A program made the position numbers and the translations under genes. A stretch of 64,000 nt of DNA from Phycisphaerae bacterium (GTDB taxonomy: Bacteria; Planctomycetota; Phycisphaerae; Phycisphaerales; SM1A02). Shown here one piece after another: positions 1 through 10,192 of the stretch. The stretch lies in assembly GCA_002717655.1 (NCBI GenBank), contig PBAY01000051.1:62001-126000 (forward strand), written 5' to 3'. The notes under the pieces are model-generated. The model was not told the origin of the DNA, made no database searches, and saw only the letters and a program-made list of their open reading frames with translations. Position 1 is the stretch's first letter. Every line of letters begins with the position of its first letter.

Positions 1-449
1 ACCAGATCGATTCGCTCAACCACGGCGAGTTCGCCTACGGCCTGGGTGATCTTTCTGTAGAGATCCTGAAGTAGCAGAGATTTCTCGATATCAAGCTGCT
101 GCTGGATATAGTTCCGCCATGCCGCGACCTGGACGAGATGGAGATCCAGCTCTTCTTCAATGGCTTCACGCTCTGCCGGATCCACGACATCAGCCAGCTC
201 CGCCTGAATTTCCTCGATCTTCCGGATGCGTTCGTTGTTCTCAGCCTCGATGTCCTGCGTACGAGCCATCAGGCCGGCTTGAGCATCGACACGCTCTGAA
301 AGCCCTTCGCGGACACGGTTGATGTCAAGTGTGGCGACAATGGTGGGCGAAGCCACTCGACGGGCAGCAGAGGCCGTCAGGGAGAGACCCAGAGAGGCCA
401 CGGTGATGACGAGGCAGACGATGACGAAGAGTCGTTGACGTGTAGTCAT
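1..449 (-). CDS. Skp/OmpH-family periplasmic chaperone (partial, runs off the left edge)
   Basis: The reading frame starts at an ATG whose first base is 449, preceded by GGGAGAA, and stays open to base 1, so the C-terminus is missing. The product begins with a signal peptide (MTTRQRLFVIVCLVITVAS, ending near ASA). A short beta-strand-like segment follows (TIVATLDINRVREGL), then a long Glu/Arg/Gln-rich helix typical of the Skp tentacles. Skp-family proteins hold unfolded outer-membrane proteins in the periplasm. The gene lies 35 bases downstream of bamA on the same strand, the order known from many Gram-negative bacteria, so co-transcription is likely. Sequence identity to known Skp is low, as is normal for this family; the call rests on architecture plus context. 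Confidence 0.8.
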   Translation of the reverse strand, partial: MTTRQRLFVIVCLVITVASLGLSLTASAARRVASPTIVATLDINRVREGLSERVDAQAGLMARTQDIEAENNERIRKIEEIQAELADVVDPAEREAIEEELDLHLVQVAAWRNYIQQQLDIEKSLLLQDLYRKITQAVGELAVVERIDL

Positions 450-484
450 GATTTGGATTTCTCCCGAACGCGTTGAACAAGACA

Positions 485-2866
485 TCAGAAGGGCAACTCA
501 GCTGAGAAGCTGAAAACCTGTGTTTCATCATACTCGCCGGTCATGAGCGGGAAGGCAAAGTCGAAGGCCATTGGGGTAGGCCCCAGCTGTGGCAGGTACA
601 ACCTGACACCAATTCCGACGGACAGTCGATATTCATCGAATCCAACCTGATTGGTTACCGTGCCGGAATCGGTGAAGATGACACCATCAATCGATTCCCC
701 CGCCAGAGGGAACTGGTACTGAGCCCCCAGGAACATCATCCAGTTTCCGCCGACAGGGATGTTGTCAGGGCCGGTGGGTGTACTTGGTGTTCCCTTGGGA
801 CTGACCGTACGGAATTCAAAGCCACGAAGGGTCCGGCCGCCGAGATAGAACTTTTCGTAGGTGGGTGCGTTGCCGCCAAAGATGTATCCAGCCGAGGCAT
901 CCAGACGGAGCGTGGAGGTCCGGCCAAGGAAGTCTCGATCAATCGCCAGATAGGTGGTGTAATCAGCTCGCGTCCGATTGAAGGTCAGATTTCCTGCATA
1001 CAGACCGTAGTTGTCGAAGCCGAAGTCAATGCGGCTTCCGCTGGTCGGACGGGTCATGCGATCAATCGTGGTCCTGGTGATGGAAATCCCGGTGTTGAAG
1101 GCATTGGAAGGACCCGCATCCTCGTAGATCTGAATCGGTGCCCCAATGGCGATGTCATCCAGCTCGATTCTGGCGACATTCATTCGAAGCTCCGCCACCC
1201 AGACATCGCCGAACCGACGATTGACTACTGCACCGGCATAGATCCGGTCCTCGGTGTAATCACGGTAGATGCGACGATACGAGCCCGCCGTGGCACCAGC
1301 CGTATACACCGTGTCGAAGATGTTCGGTTCGGTGAGGGAGATGTCGTAGGCGAAGATCTCGTTGCCTGGCTGGAAGTTGATCGCGAACTTCTGCCCAGCA
1401 CCTCTGAACGCGCGGCCTCGAGCAAGTTCGGTGAAGGTCTCCGGGAAGTCCAGAACATCGAAGTTGTCCTGTCTCAGAGAAATACTGCCCAACACGCCGG
1501 AGTCCGAACCGAAGCCCACGCCGAAGTTGAAGGAGCCAGTGTTCTTCTCCTTTACCTCGACCAAGACATCACGATAACCAGGATTTTCATCCGACTCCTG
1601 CTGCACCGTGACACGGACATCATTGAAGAGTCCAGCCTGCTCGATCCCGGATCTTGCATTCTCGACTTCATTGCCATCGAATCGCCGACCAGGTTCAAGG
1701 TTGATCGGCCGACGGATGATCCGGTCTCTGGTCAGGCTGTTGCCATGCACATTGATCATGCCGACCTTGGAAACCTCACCTTCGCGAACCTCGACCCGAA
1801 CATCCACGACCTGATTACCCTGACCTCGGCGTATGGGAAGAAGCTGGGCCTGCGTATCGAGATATCCCATTGCTCCATAGCTTTTCTCGAGGATCCGTCG
1901 AGACTGCTCCACACGTCTGCGAAGGAAGACATCGCCCTTCTTCAAGGGAATCAAGGCTGATATCTGTTCCGACGCATAGACCTCCAGCGGCGAACCATCC
2001 ATGCTCTGTGCGGTGATCTCACCAACCCGGAAGCGATCACCTTCCTCAAGCAGAAAGATGACCTTGGCTTCCTTCTGATCCGGCGAGATCTCAATGACCC
2101 GGTCGACGCGAATATCGAGATATCCACGATCGCGATAGTACGAATCAAGTGACTTCACATCAGCCAGCAGTTGATTGTTGTCAAGCTCGCCGCGAACCAG
2201 AAACGGGAACCAGGTTCTTGTCGAAATCTCCGCCTGCAGCACCTTGGTCGGGAAGTGCGTATTGCCGACGAATTCAATCTGTCGAACTCGGACGCGTGGA
2301 CCTTCGATGACTTCGAAGATCAGAACATCATTCTGATTCAACTGTTCTTCATCGATGCTCACCGTAGTGAGGAAGTAGCCCCTCTTGCGATAGGCCTCCT
2401 GCATGTCCCGGATGCCGCGTTCAATGAGAAAGTCATCACGAGCCGAGCCGCGACGAAGGCCCGTCGGACCCAACAAGGCGGAGTCACTCAGGACCCTGTT
2501 GCCAACCACCTGGACCTGAGCCAGAAGCTGCTGTTCCTTGAAGAAGTAGGTGAGGCCGACCGTACCGTCCTGAAGAAGTGCGGCCTGGACATCGATGCTT
2601 GAGAAATCTCCCAGTCGAGTCAGACGGGAAACGTCTCCTCGAGCGGTCGAGGGCTCATAGGGTGCACCTACCTTGGAACGGATGTTGTTGTAGATCTTCT
2701 GGGCGGGAACCCGCTCCAAACCCTTCAGGGTGATATTGGAGACGGGGCGATCGACCAGCTGCTCAACCTGGGCAGCAGCGGGTGAGCTCCCGAAATGAAC
2801 GACCCCGAGGAGCAGCAACAAGAGAGACATCACCCGGTGAATCGCGATGGAAGACGAAGATCGCAT
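485..2866 (-). CDS. bamA: Outer-membrane protein assembly factor BamA (Omp85)
   Basis: This is the central Omp85 protein that folds and inserts beta-barrels in the outer membrane. From the N-terminus it has a signal peptide (hydrophobic MSLLLLLLGVV, cleavage near AAAQ) and a series of POTRA repeats over about residues 40-420. The first begins VSNITLKGLERV, and later ones carry VRVRQIEFVGNTHF and VGMINVHGNSLTRD. The C-terminal 16-strand barrel includes the family signature GGRTLRGFEF near residue 690 (normally GG-x-x-x-x-RG-[FY]), and the protein ends in a phenylalanine, the usual barrel signal. The frame could open further upstream at a TTG at 2923. I prefer the ATG at 2866, or the one at 2830, because they place the signal peptide near the N-terminus. 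It is divergent from lpxD, and skp follows downstream. Confidence 0.95.
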   Translation of the reverse strand: MRSSSSIAIHRVMSLLLLLLGVVHFGSSPAAAQVEQLVDRPVSNITLKGLERVPAQKIYNNIRSKVGAPYEPSTARGDVSRLTRLGDFSSIDVQAALLQDGTVGLTYFFKEQQLLAQVQVVGNRVLSDSALLGPTGLRRGSARDDFLIERGIRDMQEAYRKRGYFLTTVSIDEEQLNQNDVLIFEVIEGPRVRVRQIEFVGNTHFPTKVLQAEISTRTWFPFLVRGELDNNQLLADVKSLDSYYRDRGYLDIRVDRVIEISPDQKEAKVIFLLEEGDRFRVGEITAQSMDGSPLEVYASEQISALIPLKKGDVFLRRRVEQSRRILEKSYGAMGYLDTQAQLLPIRRGQGNQVVDVRVEVREGEVSKVGMINVHGNSLTRDRIIRRPINLEPGRRFDGNEVENARSGIEQAGLFNDVRVTVQQESDENPGYRDVLVEVKEKNTGSFNFGVGFGSDSGVLGSISLRQDNFDVLDFPETFTELARGRAFRGAGQKFAINFQPGNEIFAYDISLTEPNIFDTVYTAGATAGSYRRIYRDYTEDRIYAGAVVNRRFGDVWVAELRMNVARIELDDIAIGAPIQIYEDAGPSNAFNTGISITRTTIDRMTRPTSGSRIDFGFDNYGLYAGNLTFNRTRADYTTYLAIDRDFLGRTSTLRLDASAGYIFGGNAPTYEKFYLGGRTLRGFEFRTVSPKGTPSTPTGPDNIPVGGNWMMFLGAQYQFPLAGESIDGVIFTDSGTVTNQVGFDEYRLSVGIGVRLYLPQLGPTPMAFDFAFPLMTGEYDETQVFSFSAELPF

Positions 2867-2985
2867 GAATCGGTCGGAGGATATCCGCCCAACCGGCCTG
2901 ACGCCACGTGACAGCCCTTTCAATCTGAATCCCCGAGTCTGCTACCCTGCCCGCTCAAGGGCCCATCTGGACTGGAGTACCCCAG

Positions 2986-4032
2986 ATGAACCTCTCGGAA
3001 CTCGCTCAACAGGTTGGTGCAGTCATTGAAGGCGACGGCACCCCCGAAATCACCGGTTGTGCCGGCATCAAGGTCGCCAGCCCGGATCAGGTCACTTTTT
3101 TGGCCAATTCCAAATACCTGAGCCATCTGGCAGAGACCAAGGCGGCTGGCGTCTTCATTCGAGAATCGGATCCATGCCCTGAAGGCCTGACTCGGCTGAT
3201 CTGCGATGACCCCTACTTTGCCTTCCGCAATGCGATCGTCGCGCTTCATGGCTTCCGTCAACACCCTGAGGTCATGGAGGATCGTGGCGATGGAATCTCA
3301 AGTCTGGCTGCGATCCACCCGGATGCACAGGTCGGCGAAGGCACACGGGTCCACCCGCATGTGACCATCGAAGCCGGCGCTCGCATCGGCAAGGGCTGCC
3401 ATCTCTATCCGGGCGTGAGCATTGGCCCCAATGCCACGATCGGTGATGACTGCATCCTTTATTCGAACGTCGTGGTCTATGACCATTGCCGCCTGGGTGA
3501 TCGTGTGACGATCCATGCGTGCACCGCGATCGGTAATGATGGCTTCGGATATGCGACTCATGCCGGTGCCCATCACAAGATTCCACAGATCGGAATCGCC
3601 GTCATTGAAGATGACGTCGAACTCGGCGCAAACTGTGCCATTGAACGAGCCACGATGGGTGAAACCGTAGTCGGAGCCGGAACCAAGTTCGCGGATCTGA
3701 TTTCAATTGGTCACGGCACGACCATCGGCAAACACTGCCTCATGGTTTCTCTGGTCGGGATCGCTGGCTCAGTCGAAGTCGGCAACTATGTTGCGCTCGG
3801 GGGACAGACTGGCGTTGCTGGACATCTTCGAATCGGCGATGGCGTTCAGGCGTTGGCCAAGACCGGTATCGCCAGTGACATTCCCGATGGCGCCATCGTC
3901 GGAGGCGCGCCAGCTGTAGATGCCGATGCAGCGAAACGAAATGCACTCGCTGCCATGAACCTCGCTGGACTCGTTCGCAGAGTCCGAAAGCTGGAACGAC
4001 AACTGGAGCGTTCGGCTCAACGCGAAGAATAG
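2986..4032 (+). CDS. lpxD: UDP-3-O-acylglucosamine N-acyltransferase LpxD
   Basis: LpxD adds the N-linked 3-hydroxyacyl chain to UDP-3-O-acyl-glucosamine, the third step of lipid A synthesis, in the cytoplasm. The 348-residue product has the N-terminal uridine-binding domain (residues 1-100, with VTFLANSKYL and AAGVFI). A left-handed parallel beta-helix of hexapeptide repeats follows (about 105-310), then a short C-terminal helix. The histidine in ISIGHGTTIGKHC matches the catalytic His of E. coli LpxD. The length fits the family. The ATG at 2986 has no strong ribosome-binding site; TACCCT at 2942-2947 could be a -10 element. Its 3' end overlaps convergent gcvT by 16 bases. It indicates lipid A synthesis in this organism. 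Confidence 0.95.
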   Translation: MNLSELAQQVGAVIEGDGTPEITGCAGIKVASPDQVTFLANSKYLSHLAETKAAGVFIRESDPCPEGLTRLICDDPYFAFRNAIVALHGFRQHPEVMEDRGDGISSLAAIHPDAQVGEGTRVHPHVTIEAGARIGKGCHLYPGVSIGPNATIGDDCILYSNVVVYDHCRLGDRVTIHACTAIGNDGFGYATHAGAHHKIPQIGIAVIEDDVELGANCAIERATMGETVVGAGTKFADLISIGHGTTIGKHCLMVSLVGIAGSVEVGNYVALGGQTGVAGHLRIGDGVQALAKTGIASDIPDGAIVGGAPAVDADAAKRNALAAMNLAGLVRRVRKLERQLERSAQREE

Positions 4033-5141
4033 AACGGCAACGCCGTCACGGCGCCAGCAGCCTTCTGTCGGCCAAGATCTACCTGCAGCTCGGTTCCCGG
4101 CTCCGCCTGATCAGCATCAATTCGAATGATCGCAATCGGCTTGTCGAGCGTCGGACTCAGGCAACCACTGGTGACCACACCAACCTGCTGATCGTCCGCC
4201 AGTACTGGCATCCCCTGTCTGGGTGCACGCCGACCCTCCAGCACCAGTCCGGTGGTTGTCTGCTTCAGCCCCGACTCATTCAGTCGACGCAATGCTTCCT
4301 GACCGATGAAACACTCGACATCAGGATCATCAATTCCCTTGTCCAGTGAAACGGCAAAGTGGAGATTGGCTGTCAGAGGATCCGTGTCTTCATCGATCTC
4401 ATGGCCATACAACGCCATGCCTGACTCGAGTCTCAGTGAGTCTCTTGCGCCCAGACCACAGGGTTTGACCGTGTCTGGGGAATCCATGTTCTTGAGCATC
4501 ATCTCAACCGCCTTGTTGGCGAACATGGATGGAAGGATGACTTCGACGCCATCTTCGCCCGTGTATCCCGTTCGGGAAACAATGAACTTGACCATGAGAA
4601 GACTCTTGGTCGTTGAGCGGTATCGCTTCAGGTTTGGGATTTCGCTGGAGAAGGCGGACAGCAGATCCATGACCTTCGGCCCCTGCAACGCGATCATGGC
4701 AGTCTTGGTCGTTTCATCGACCTGCTTGAAGACGAACTCACGCTTTTCCACAGCGAAGTGCTGAAGCAGCTTTTCACGGTTCGCTGCATTGCAGACCATC
4801 ATGTATTCATTTTCATCCAGCCTTGTCACCAACGCATCGTCAAGACAGCCACCTCGCTCATTGCAGATGATGGTGTAACGAGCCTGCCCGATGGCTGTCC
4901 CGTGAATCTTTCGAGTACAGATCCGATCAAGAAAGCGGCAGGCATCACGGCCACTGAAACGGATACGGCCCATGTGGGAAACATCGAAGAGTCCCCCGCT
5001 GTTCCTGACCTGCTTGTGTTCCTCGATGATCGAGGAATAGAGCAGCGGCATCTCCCAGCCTGCATACGGCACCATGTTGGCGCCATGTTGCACGTGGTAG
5101 TCATGGAAAGGTGTTCGGGACAGTTCAGCAGTTGTAGACAT
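4017..5141 (-). CDS. gcvT: Aminomethyltransferase, glycine cleavage system T protein
   Basis: GcvT transfers the methylene group from the aminomethyl-lipoyl H protein to tetrahydrofolate, releasing ammonia. The frame opens further upstream, but MSTTAELSRTPFHDYH at 5141 is the expected T-protein N-terminus (L-x-x-x-H). Family signatures follow: GWEMPLLYSS, GLFDVSHMGR near residue 50, SRTGYTGEDGVEV (folate domain) and GLGARDSLRLESGM. The C-terminal barrel domain ends at about residue 374, the normal length. The glycine cleavage genes gcvH and gcvP are not in this window. The end overlaps convergent lpxD, and a UVR-motif gene lies 78 bases upstream on the same strand. Confidence 0.95.
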   Translation of the reverse strand: MSTTAELSRTPFHDYHVQHGANMVPYAGWEMPLLYSSIIEEHKQVRNSGGLFDVSHMGRIRFSGRDACRFLDRICTRKIHGTAIGQARYTIICNERGGCLDDALVTRLDENEYMMVCNAANREKLLQHFAVEKREFVFKQVDETTKTAMIALQGPKVMDLLSAFSSEIPNLKRYRSTTKSLLMVKFIVSRTGYTGEDGVEVILPSMFANKAVEMMLKNMDSPDTVKPCGLGARDSLRLESGMALYGHEIDEDTDPLTANLHFAVSLDKGIDDPDVECFIGQEALRRLNESGLKQTTTGLVLEGRRAPRQGMPVLADDQQVGVVTSGCLSPTLDKPIAIIRIDADQAEPGTELQVDLGRQKAAGAVTALPFYSSR

Positions 5142-5219
5142 TGCGAAAGCGTAGCAGCACCAGAGGAACTTCGCCTCTCTGCAATTCAAACTCCCGCAAG
5201 CACATGCATCTGCGGCCCG

Positions 5220-5960
5220 TCAGGGCATCTGACGCAACTCGTCGCGAAGAATCGCCGCCAGTTCATAGTTCTCGGTATCCAATGCCCGCTGAAGCCGGTC
5301 CTCCAGTTCTGCTCGCTGAGAAGAAGGCAGCTTCGGCACCAACAGATCCCTCATCCCTCTGAGCAGGCTGACTTCGTTGCTCTGCTCGAAATGTTCCGGC
5401 GGGAGTATGTCCTCGAGTTCTTCAAGTCCCTGGTTGATCAGCTTGACCGCTGAACTAGGTTGACTGCTGGCGACGGCCAATTCCGCCTCTGCTCTGGTTC
5501 GCATCGTGATGACCTGTGGCCTGAATGGCTCCAACGCCAGACGGTCCTCATCCGTCGCCCCGTAGTGCTGACAGAGGTTGATGCAATCGAGATTGCGGCT
5601 GGCGTCCCGGACCACATCGCTGAAATGACCCAGATGGAACATGGCGACATAGCGATGGAAGTACTGGGCGGCTTCTTCACGAAGAAGACGGCAGTCATCC
5701 GCTGAAAGCACAAACCCACGGGCTGATCCATGCGCGGCCTGATATTGCTGAAGATCTTCCAGATGGGCGATCAGCCACGATTCTCGATCCCGAGGTCGCT
5801 GCCCATCTGGCCGGCCCACGATCTCCATCTGGAGGATGCCCAGATCAATCCTGATCTGAAGGACCTGACGGCCATCCTGAGCTTCCACCATGCGGACCAG
5901 AAAGCGGCCCGGCTCGTGCGGCCAGTCGCTCATCACACTTGTCAGATCTTTATTCGACAC
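5220..5960 (-). CDS. UvrB/UvrC (UVR) motif-containing protein of unknown function
   Basis: The protein has about 246 residues, with no signal peptide or membrane segment. The final 30 residues (AELEDRLQRALDTENYELA...RDELR) form a UVR motif, the helical hairpin by which UvrB and UvrC bind each other and which also occurs in McsA- and ClpC-type proteins. The body, with YFHRYVAMFHLGHF and a helical stretch at about 150-200, is not one I recognise. No nuclease or helicase motif is visible, so this is not a UvrB or UvrC enzyme. The open frame begins with GTG at 5960; an in-frame ATG at 5933 (MSDWPHEPGRF) is an equally good start. It may be co-transcribed with gcvT, 78 bases away, but no functional link is evident. 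Confidence 0.8.
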   Translation of the reverse strand: MSNKDLTSVMSDWPHEPGRFLVRMVEAQDGRQVLQIRIDLGILQMEIVGRPDGQRPRDRESWLIAHLEDLQQYQAAHGSARGFVLSADDCRLLREEAAQYFHRYVAMFHLGHFSDVVRDASRNLDCINLCQHYGATDEDRLALEPFRPQVITMRTRAEAELAVASSQPSSAVKLINQGLEELEDILPPEHFEQSNEVSLLRGMRDLLVPKLPSSQRAELEDRLQRALDTENYELAAILRDELRQMP

Positions 5961-6357
5961 TTCTGACGCCTATTCCACGTTCCACGGCCTGTCTCTGCTG
6001 GTGGCGAACAAGGTTGGTCTGTACGGCCTGGGGGGGTCAATGTACCCCTGACAGCCTTATTGGCCTGTAAATAGCTGTTGATCCCTTGCTTGAGGGTCAA
6101 GAAGCCCTGTTTGATCACCGATTCTAACGCTCGTCCGAGCTTGATGTTCGTTCAAGATTCACGTTGAGAAGACATGACGGTGCCTGAGGCCCCAGAAATT
6201 GCATCCTCAAATGAATTTTGCACGAATTGATGTTTGGGATGAAAGCTTCCGGGTCGTCCGGACGCAGTATTTGTGGGCCCGGCAAGGGTTTTCGAAGCAG
6301 ACTGTTAAAGAACAGCATGCACCCACCGCTGGGAAAGTATCCGGGAATCATCCTCTT
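5961..6357. other. Intergenic region between divergent UVR-motif and sigma-factor genes
   Basis: These 397 bases hold no convincing gene. Two short inverted repeats are visible near 6030-6110 (GGGGT...ACCCC and CTTGA...TCAAG), without the T-run of a terminator. An in-frame extension of the sigma-factor ORF runs back to 6199, but it has no similarity to sigma-factor N-termini and is probably 5' leader. Promoters of the sigma factor and of the opposite gene must lie here; I could not place them with confidence. Confidence 0.4.
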
Positions 6358-7248
6358 ATGGCCTACCGCACTTCCGATCGCGATCTTGAGACCTACCTCA
6401 AGCAAATCAATCGCACGCCACTTCTGACTCCTGAGGAAGAGAAGGAGTTGGGGTGGCTTGTCATCAATGAAAATGACATGGAAGCCAAGGACCGGATGGT
6501 GCGAGCCAATCTGCGTCTCGTTGTTTCGATCAGCAAACACTACACCCGCAGGGGGCTGACCTTGCCGGATCTGATCGAAGAAGGAAACATCGGACTGATT
6601 CGAGCGGTTGAAGGCTTTGATCCAGCACAAGGGGCACGGTTCTCCACCTACGCCTCCTGGTGGATCAAGCAATCGATCAAGAGAACGCTGATCAATGCGA
6701 TGCAGCCCATTCATATTCCGGCCTACATGGTCGAGCTGATCGGACGCTGGAAACGAACCAGTCAACAGCTTGAAGACGAGCTTGGACGAACACCGACACA
6801 TCAGGAGATGTCCGTTGCCATGGATGTCCCCGTCAAGAAGATCGGAGTCATCGTTCGAGCCCTTCGTGCCTATCAATCATCGCCCAACGCGCCGACCGGC
6901 GAAGACGGGCAGGCCATGGACTTCGCCGACGTCGTGGAAGATCGACGGCACTCCCCGCCATTCGAGCAGGCCGAGAAGACCGAACAGGTCAAGGCCGTAC
7001 TTTCCATGGTGGACGAACTGGAGCCACGTGAAGCACGGGTACTCAAGCTTCGATTCGGTCTTTCCGGACAGGCGCCACTGACCCTCAAGGAAATCGGTGT
7101 GATCGTCGGTCTGACCCGAGAGCGAGTGAGGCAGATCGAAGTCGAAACACTTCGTCGCATCAAGGCTCGATTGAATGATGATCGTCGGAACCTGTTCCGC
7201 CAACTGGCCAAGGGTGCCGATCTTCAGGAAGCCAAGAAGGCGTCCTAG
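6358..7248 (+). CDS. Sigma-70 family RNA polymerase sigma factor (group 2-like, no region 1.1)
   Basis: This promoter-recognition subunit has about 296 residues. Region 1.2 is [16 protein letters not shown]. Region 2 includes the core-binding [13 protein letters not shown] and the -10 recognition segment [15 protein letters not shown]. Region 3 begins [12 protein letters not shown]. Region 4 carries the -35 helix-turn-helix [20 protein letters not shown]. The long acidic region 1.1 of a housekeeping RpoD is missing, which suggests a secondary sigma of the RpoS/SigB-like size class. The frame extends back to 6199, but I chose the ATG at 6358 (MAYRTSDRD) because homology starts there; it lacks a strong ribosome-binding site. 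It overlaps the convergent helical-repeat gene by 4 bases. Confidence 0.9.
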   Translation: MAYRTSDRDLETYLKQINRTPLLTPEEEKELGWLVINENDMEAKDRMVRANLRLVVSISKHYTRRGLTLPDLIEEGNIGLIRAVEGFDPAQGARFSTYASWWIKQSIKRTLINAMQPIHIPAYMVELIGRWKRTSQQLEDELGRTPTHQEMSVAMDVPVKKIGVIVRALRAYQSSPNAPTGEDGQAMDFADVVEDRRHSPPFEQAEKTEQVKAVLSMVDELEPREARVLKLRFGLSGQAPLTLKEIGVIVGLTRERVRQIEVETLRRIKARLNDDRRNLFRQLAKGADLQEAKKAS

Positions 7249-9689
7249 TCTGCGACGGTTTCCGCATCCTTCAAGGAAGCAATGAGCAGTGCGAACTGTC
7301 CATCGAACGGCGGCCCGCCAAGCCTCGCATCCTGTTGCCTGAGACGATTCACTCTGGCCAGCACATCAGCTGGATCTCGACCGTTGTCCTTCATCAGTTG
7401 CAGCATTCGCAACTGCGAGGTCCAGAACCTGATCGGATTGGCCACTGGATCAGCCTTGCACAAGCGAGCATAGATCGTGATCAATTCGGCTTGATCCGAA
7501 CCAGACAGCACGTGCATGCATTCCGCCTTGCAGAGCAACGCAGTGGCAAGGTCAGGACTTGATTTGAGAATGCCATTGACTGCCTTCAAGGCCTCGCCTG
7601 GCTCGCCTCCTCGGCGAATCGACTCAACAGCCAGCACAAGATCCGCCTCATCCAGATTTTCCTCGGCCAGCAATGACCTTCCGAGTGAGACACAGGCCAT
7701 CGCCATGGCAGGATCCTCTACTGGATCCAATGGCAATGGCCACCCGATGGAACGCCCGGCAACAGGAAGTACTCCTCTTGCGATCTGCGGCATGAGATCT
7801 TCAGGCAGCGTTTCAATCACCGCACGTACGGCTCCTTCACGACCCGTACCAATCGAGGCCTCGAGTTTGGCGATCTCAATCGGAGCACGCATTTCTGGCT
7901 CGATGACGTCGAGATGCAAAGCAGAGAGTTGGTTCAGCGCCCTGACCGGGCTGTCTTCCATCAAGCTCATTCTGGCTTTGATCCATCCAATCGTGACATG
8001 AACTCGCGCCGCATCCGCAGGACTCTCCTCCGACAGAAGCATGAGTTCTCGATCCATCGATTCAATGCTGGCTGAAATTTCAGGAATGAACTGGGCCCGC
8101 TCCTCGGCAGAAAGACGATCCAGCCCCGCGTACATCATCATGGCCAATTGCCGAATGGCGAAGATTCGTTCAGGCGCATCAGCTTCGATGGATTCGTAAT
8201 GATTGGTGGCTTCCTTGATCTGCCCAATGGCCTGGGCCCACTGCCCTGCCTGAAGTAGCCATTTGTTCAGATTCGGATGGTCCTGAAAATTCGTAAGCAG
8301 GTTGTTGACTGCTGCCGTTCGCCGAGCCAACAGCGACTGTTCCTCGGGGCGATCCATGACTACCTTGGAAGCAAGATCCGCAGCCATTTCAGCGGCGTAC
8401 TGCCCTTCTTGACGAGTGCCTGCCAGCTGTGACCACTCGATGGCGTAATCGATCGCCGCTTCACGATCACCTGAATTCAACGACGCAATGGCCAGTACGG
8501 ACAGAACTCTGGGGCGTTGGCGAGGCACCAGCCCTGGCCTGGCCAGCAATGATTCCAGCATGTCGCGTGCCTGCTGTGCGGTATCAGGTGATTGGGCCAG
8601 CGGGAACGCGAATGCGACCCCCACTGAAGAAGGGAGGTGATCCGCCATTGGATCCGCGAAGTCAAGCCTTCCCAACCTCTGTTCAATCATCAGATCCAAC
8701 AGATGCTGCTGCTGGTCAACAACAATCCCCCCGGTTTCAGGCTGCAGAAGAAGAAATGCCTCAACGGCAGTGAATTCAAGATCCTTTCGCTGTTCCTCGG
8801 CCTGCACCTGGTCATTGACTTTCGCAGCAACTTCCTTGGAAGCCTTGATCCAGTACTGAGCTGCCATCTCGATCAACAGCAGACGCTCGAATGGGTCGTT
8901 GCTTGTTGCTGCTGAAATCTGAGCATCGCCTCCTGCAGCAACCGAACCAGACTCCTTGAATCGCAGATCTACCAATCCAGCTCTCGCTCCAAGAAGATCC
9001 AGCTGCCCTGCACTGGTTGAACGACGTACACCTTCCAACTCGGATCGAGCAAGATCAAGCTCCCCAATCGCCAACTGCGCCAAACCCAGCTGACGTGAGA
9101 TCGTGGCTCGGGATACACCTCGAAGATTTGGCCGGGCCTTTCCCATCAGACCAATGGCTTCGCGGTAGGTGACGTCGGGGTCCTCCGCAAGACCACGGGC
9201 TGCCGCAAGCCCAAGTGCCCAACCACGAAGCCTGGGCCATTGCGTGTCGGCAAGTGACTCAAGACGATCACGTCGACTTGAATTCGGTGCTGCTTCAGCC
9301 AACGCTTGAGGCAGTTCCGCTTCAATGGTCGCAGTCTGATCCAGCGCTTCTCGTATGAGGGCATCCATCAGATCACGTTGTTCCGCTGCAGAGAGGCCAT
9401 GCCTCACGAGCAATTCAACAGCATTGATCTGCAGACCCTCCAGCGCATCCTCGGCCTGTGCCGTCCTCCAGAACAAGACCTCAGGGTCAACCGGATTGGA
9501 AGCAATCAGAATCCGACGATCGGCCAGTACCTGATTGAGAATCTCAGGGAGCAGCTCAGGCGATGTCTCCATCGAACGAAGTTGTTGGCGCAACTGGGCA
9601 ACTGCTGCAGCCTGATCCTGTGCCTGCACGGATGGCATCAACATCAGAATCAGGACACCGACCAATACACCATGGAATCTTGCGGTCAT
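7245..9689 (-). CDS. Large secreted helical-repeat (TPR-like) protein, last gene of the ExbBD/vWA operon
   Basis: The roughly 814-residue protein has a clear signal peptide ([16 protein letters not shown], cleavage near VQAQ). Its body is almost entirely alpha-helical, rich in Ala, Leu and Glu, with spaced A/L/G patterns typical of tetratricopeptide-like repeats. No enzyme motif is seen. It is probably periplasmic. It follows the second exbD with a 26-base gap. The frame could open at a TTG (9719) overlapping exbD, but the ATG at 9689 gives a normal signal peptide and has GGAGAAG upstream. Within this operon it may be a periplasmic or outer-membrane partner of the TonB-like/vWA protein; that role is inference. 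Confidence 0.8.
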   Translation of the reverse strand: MTARFHGVLVGVLILMLMPSVQAQDQAAAVAQLRQQLRSMETSPELLPEILNQVLADRRILIASNPVDPEVLFWRTAQAEDALEGLQINAVELLVRHGLSAAEQRDLMDALIREALDQTATIEAELPQALAEAAPNSSRRDRLESLADTQWPRLRGWALGLAAARGLAEDPDVTYREAIGLMGKARPNLRGVSRATISRQLGLAQLAIGELDLARSELEGVRRSTSAGQLDLLGARAGLVDLRFKESGSVAAGGDAQISAATSNDPFERLLLIEMAAQYWIKASKEVAAKVNDQVQAEEQRKDLEFTAVEAFLLLQPETGGIVVDQQQHLLDLMIEQRLGRLDFADPMADHLPSSVGVAFAFPLAQSPDTAQQARDMLESLLARPGLVPRQRPRVLSVLAIASLNSGDREAAIDYAIEWSQLAGTRQEGQYAAEMAADLASKVVMDRPEEQSLLARRTAAVNNLLTNFQDHPNLNKWLLQAGQWAQAIGQIKEATNHYESIEADAPERIFAIRQLAMMMYAGLDRLSAEERAQFIPEISASIESMDRELMLLSEESPADAARVHVTIGWIKARMSLMEDSPVRALNQLSALHLDVIEPEMRAPIEIAKLEASIGTGREGAVRAVIETLPEDLMPQIARGVLPVAGRSIGWPLPLDPVEDPAMAMACVSLGRSLLAEENLDEADLVLAVESIRRGGEPGEALKAVNGILKSSPDLATALLCKAECMHVLSGSDQAELITIYARLCKADPVANPIRFWTSQLRMLQLMKDNGRDPADVLARVNRLRQQDARLGGPPFDGQFALLIASLKDAETVAD

Positions 9690-9715
9690 CGAACTCAACT
9701 TCTCCACTCCAGAGA

Positions 9716-10192
9716 TCAAGGCAGCAATTCAAGTGATACGGCATCGTATCCCGCCCCGACCACGGCGTTGAAGACTCCCACCACATTTCGCCAGCTGCAC
9801 CCGGAGGCCGCCACCACGATGATGGGGTGACGACTGGTAAACAGCCCATTGGATGTGGACAGAGGCCCTTCCATACGGTTTTCTTTGAGCCAATCGCCCA
9901 GTGATTCCGCATCCTTCATGAAGGGCCAGTTTCCATCGAGTTGAAGCTCGTAGCCACCGCCGCCTGATCGAACCAGCATGCGATCCACCAGCGGCTCTTC
10001 AGCCAGATCGAACAATTCCGCATGAGCTTCCTGTTGACGCTGTGGAAGATCCAGTCGGAACACCTCCTCGCCGGGACGGAAATCCGTTGCGACCATGAAG
10101 TAGATCAACAACAGAAAAACCACATCGATCATGGCGGCAAGATTGACACCGATGCGGGAACCCGTGTGTGGCAAGGCATGCCTTCTGTTCAT
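9716..10192 (-). CDS. exbD: ExbD/TolR-family proton-channel subunit (second copy)
   Basis: This 158-residue inner-membrane protein has one N-terminal transmembrane helix preceded by the family motif NLAAMIDVVFLLLIYFMV, including the Asp in MIDVVF that carries protons in ExbD and TolR. A periplasmic domain follows. ExbD with ExbB uses the proton motive force to drive a TonB- or TolA-like transducer. The ATG at 10192 overlaps the stop of the preceding exbD (ATGA), so the two are translationally coupled. Two different ExbD paralogs next to one ExbB is common in planctomycetes and in gliding-type systems. Confidence 0.92.
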   Translation of the reverse strand: MNRRHALPHTGSRIGVNLAAMIDVVFLLLIYFMVATDFRPGEEVFRLDLPQRQQEAHAELFDLAEEPLVDRMLVRSGGGGYELQLDGNWPFMKDAESLGDWLKENRMEGPLSTSNGLFTSRHPIIVVAASGCSWRNVVGVFNAVVGAGYDAVSLELLP

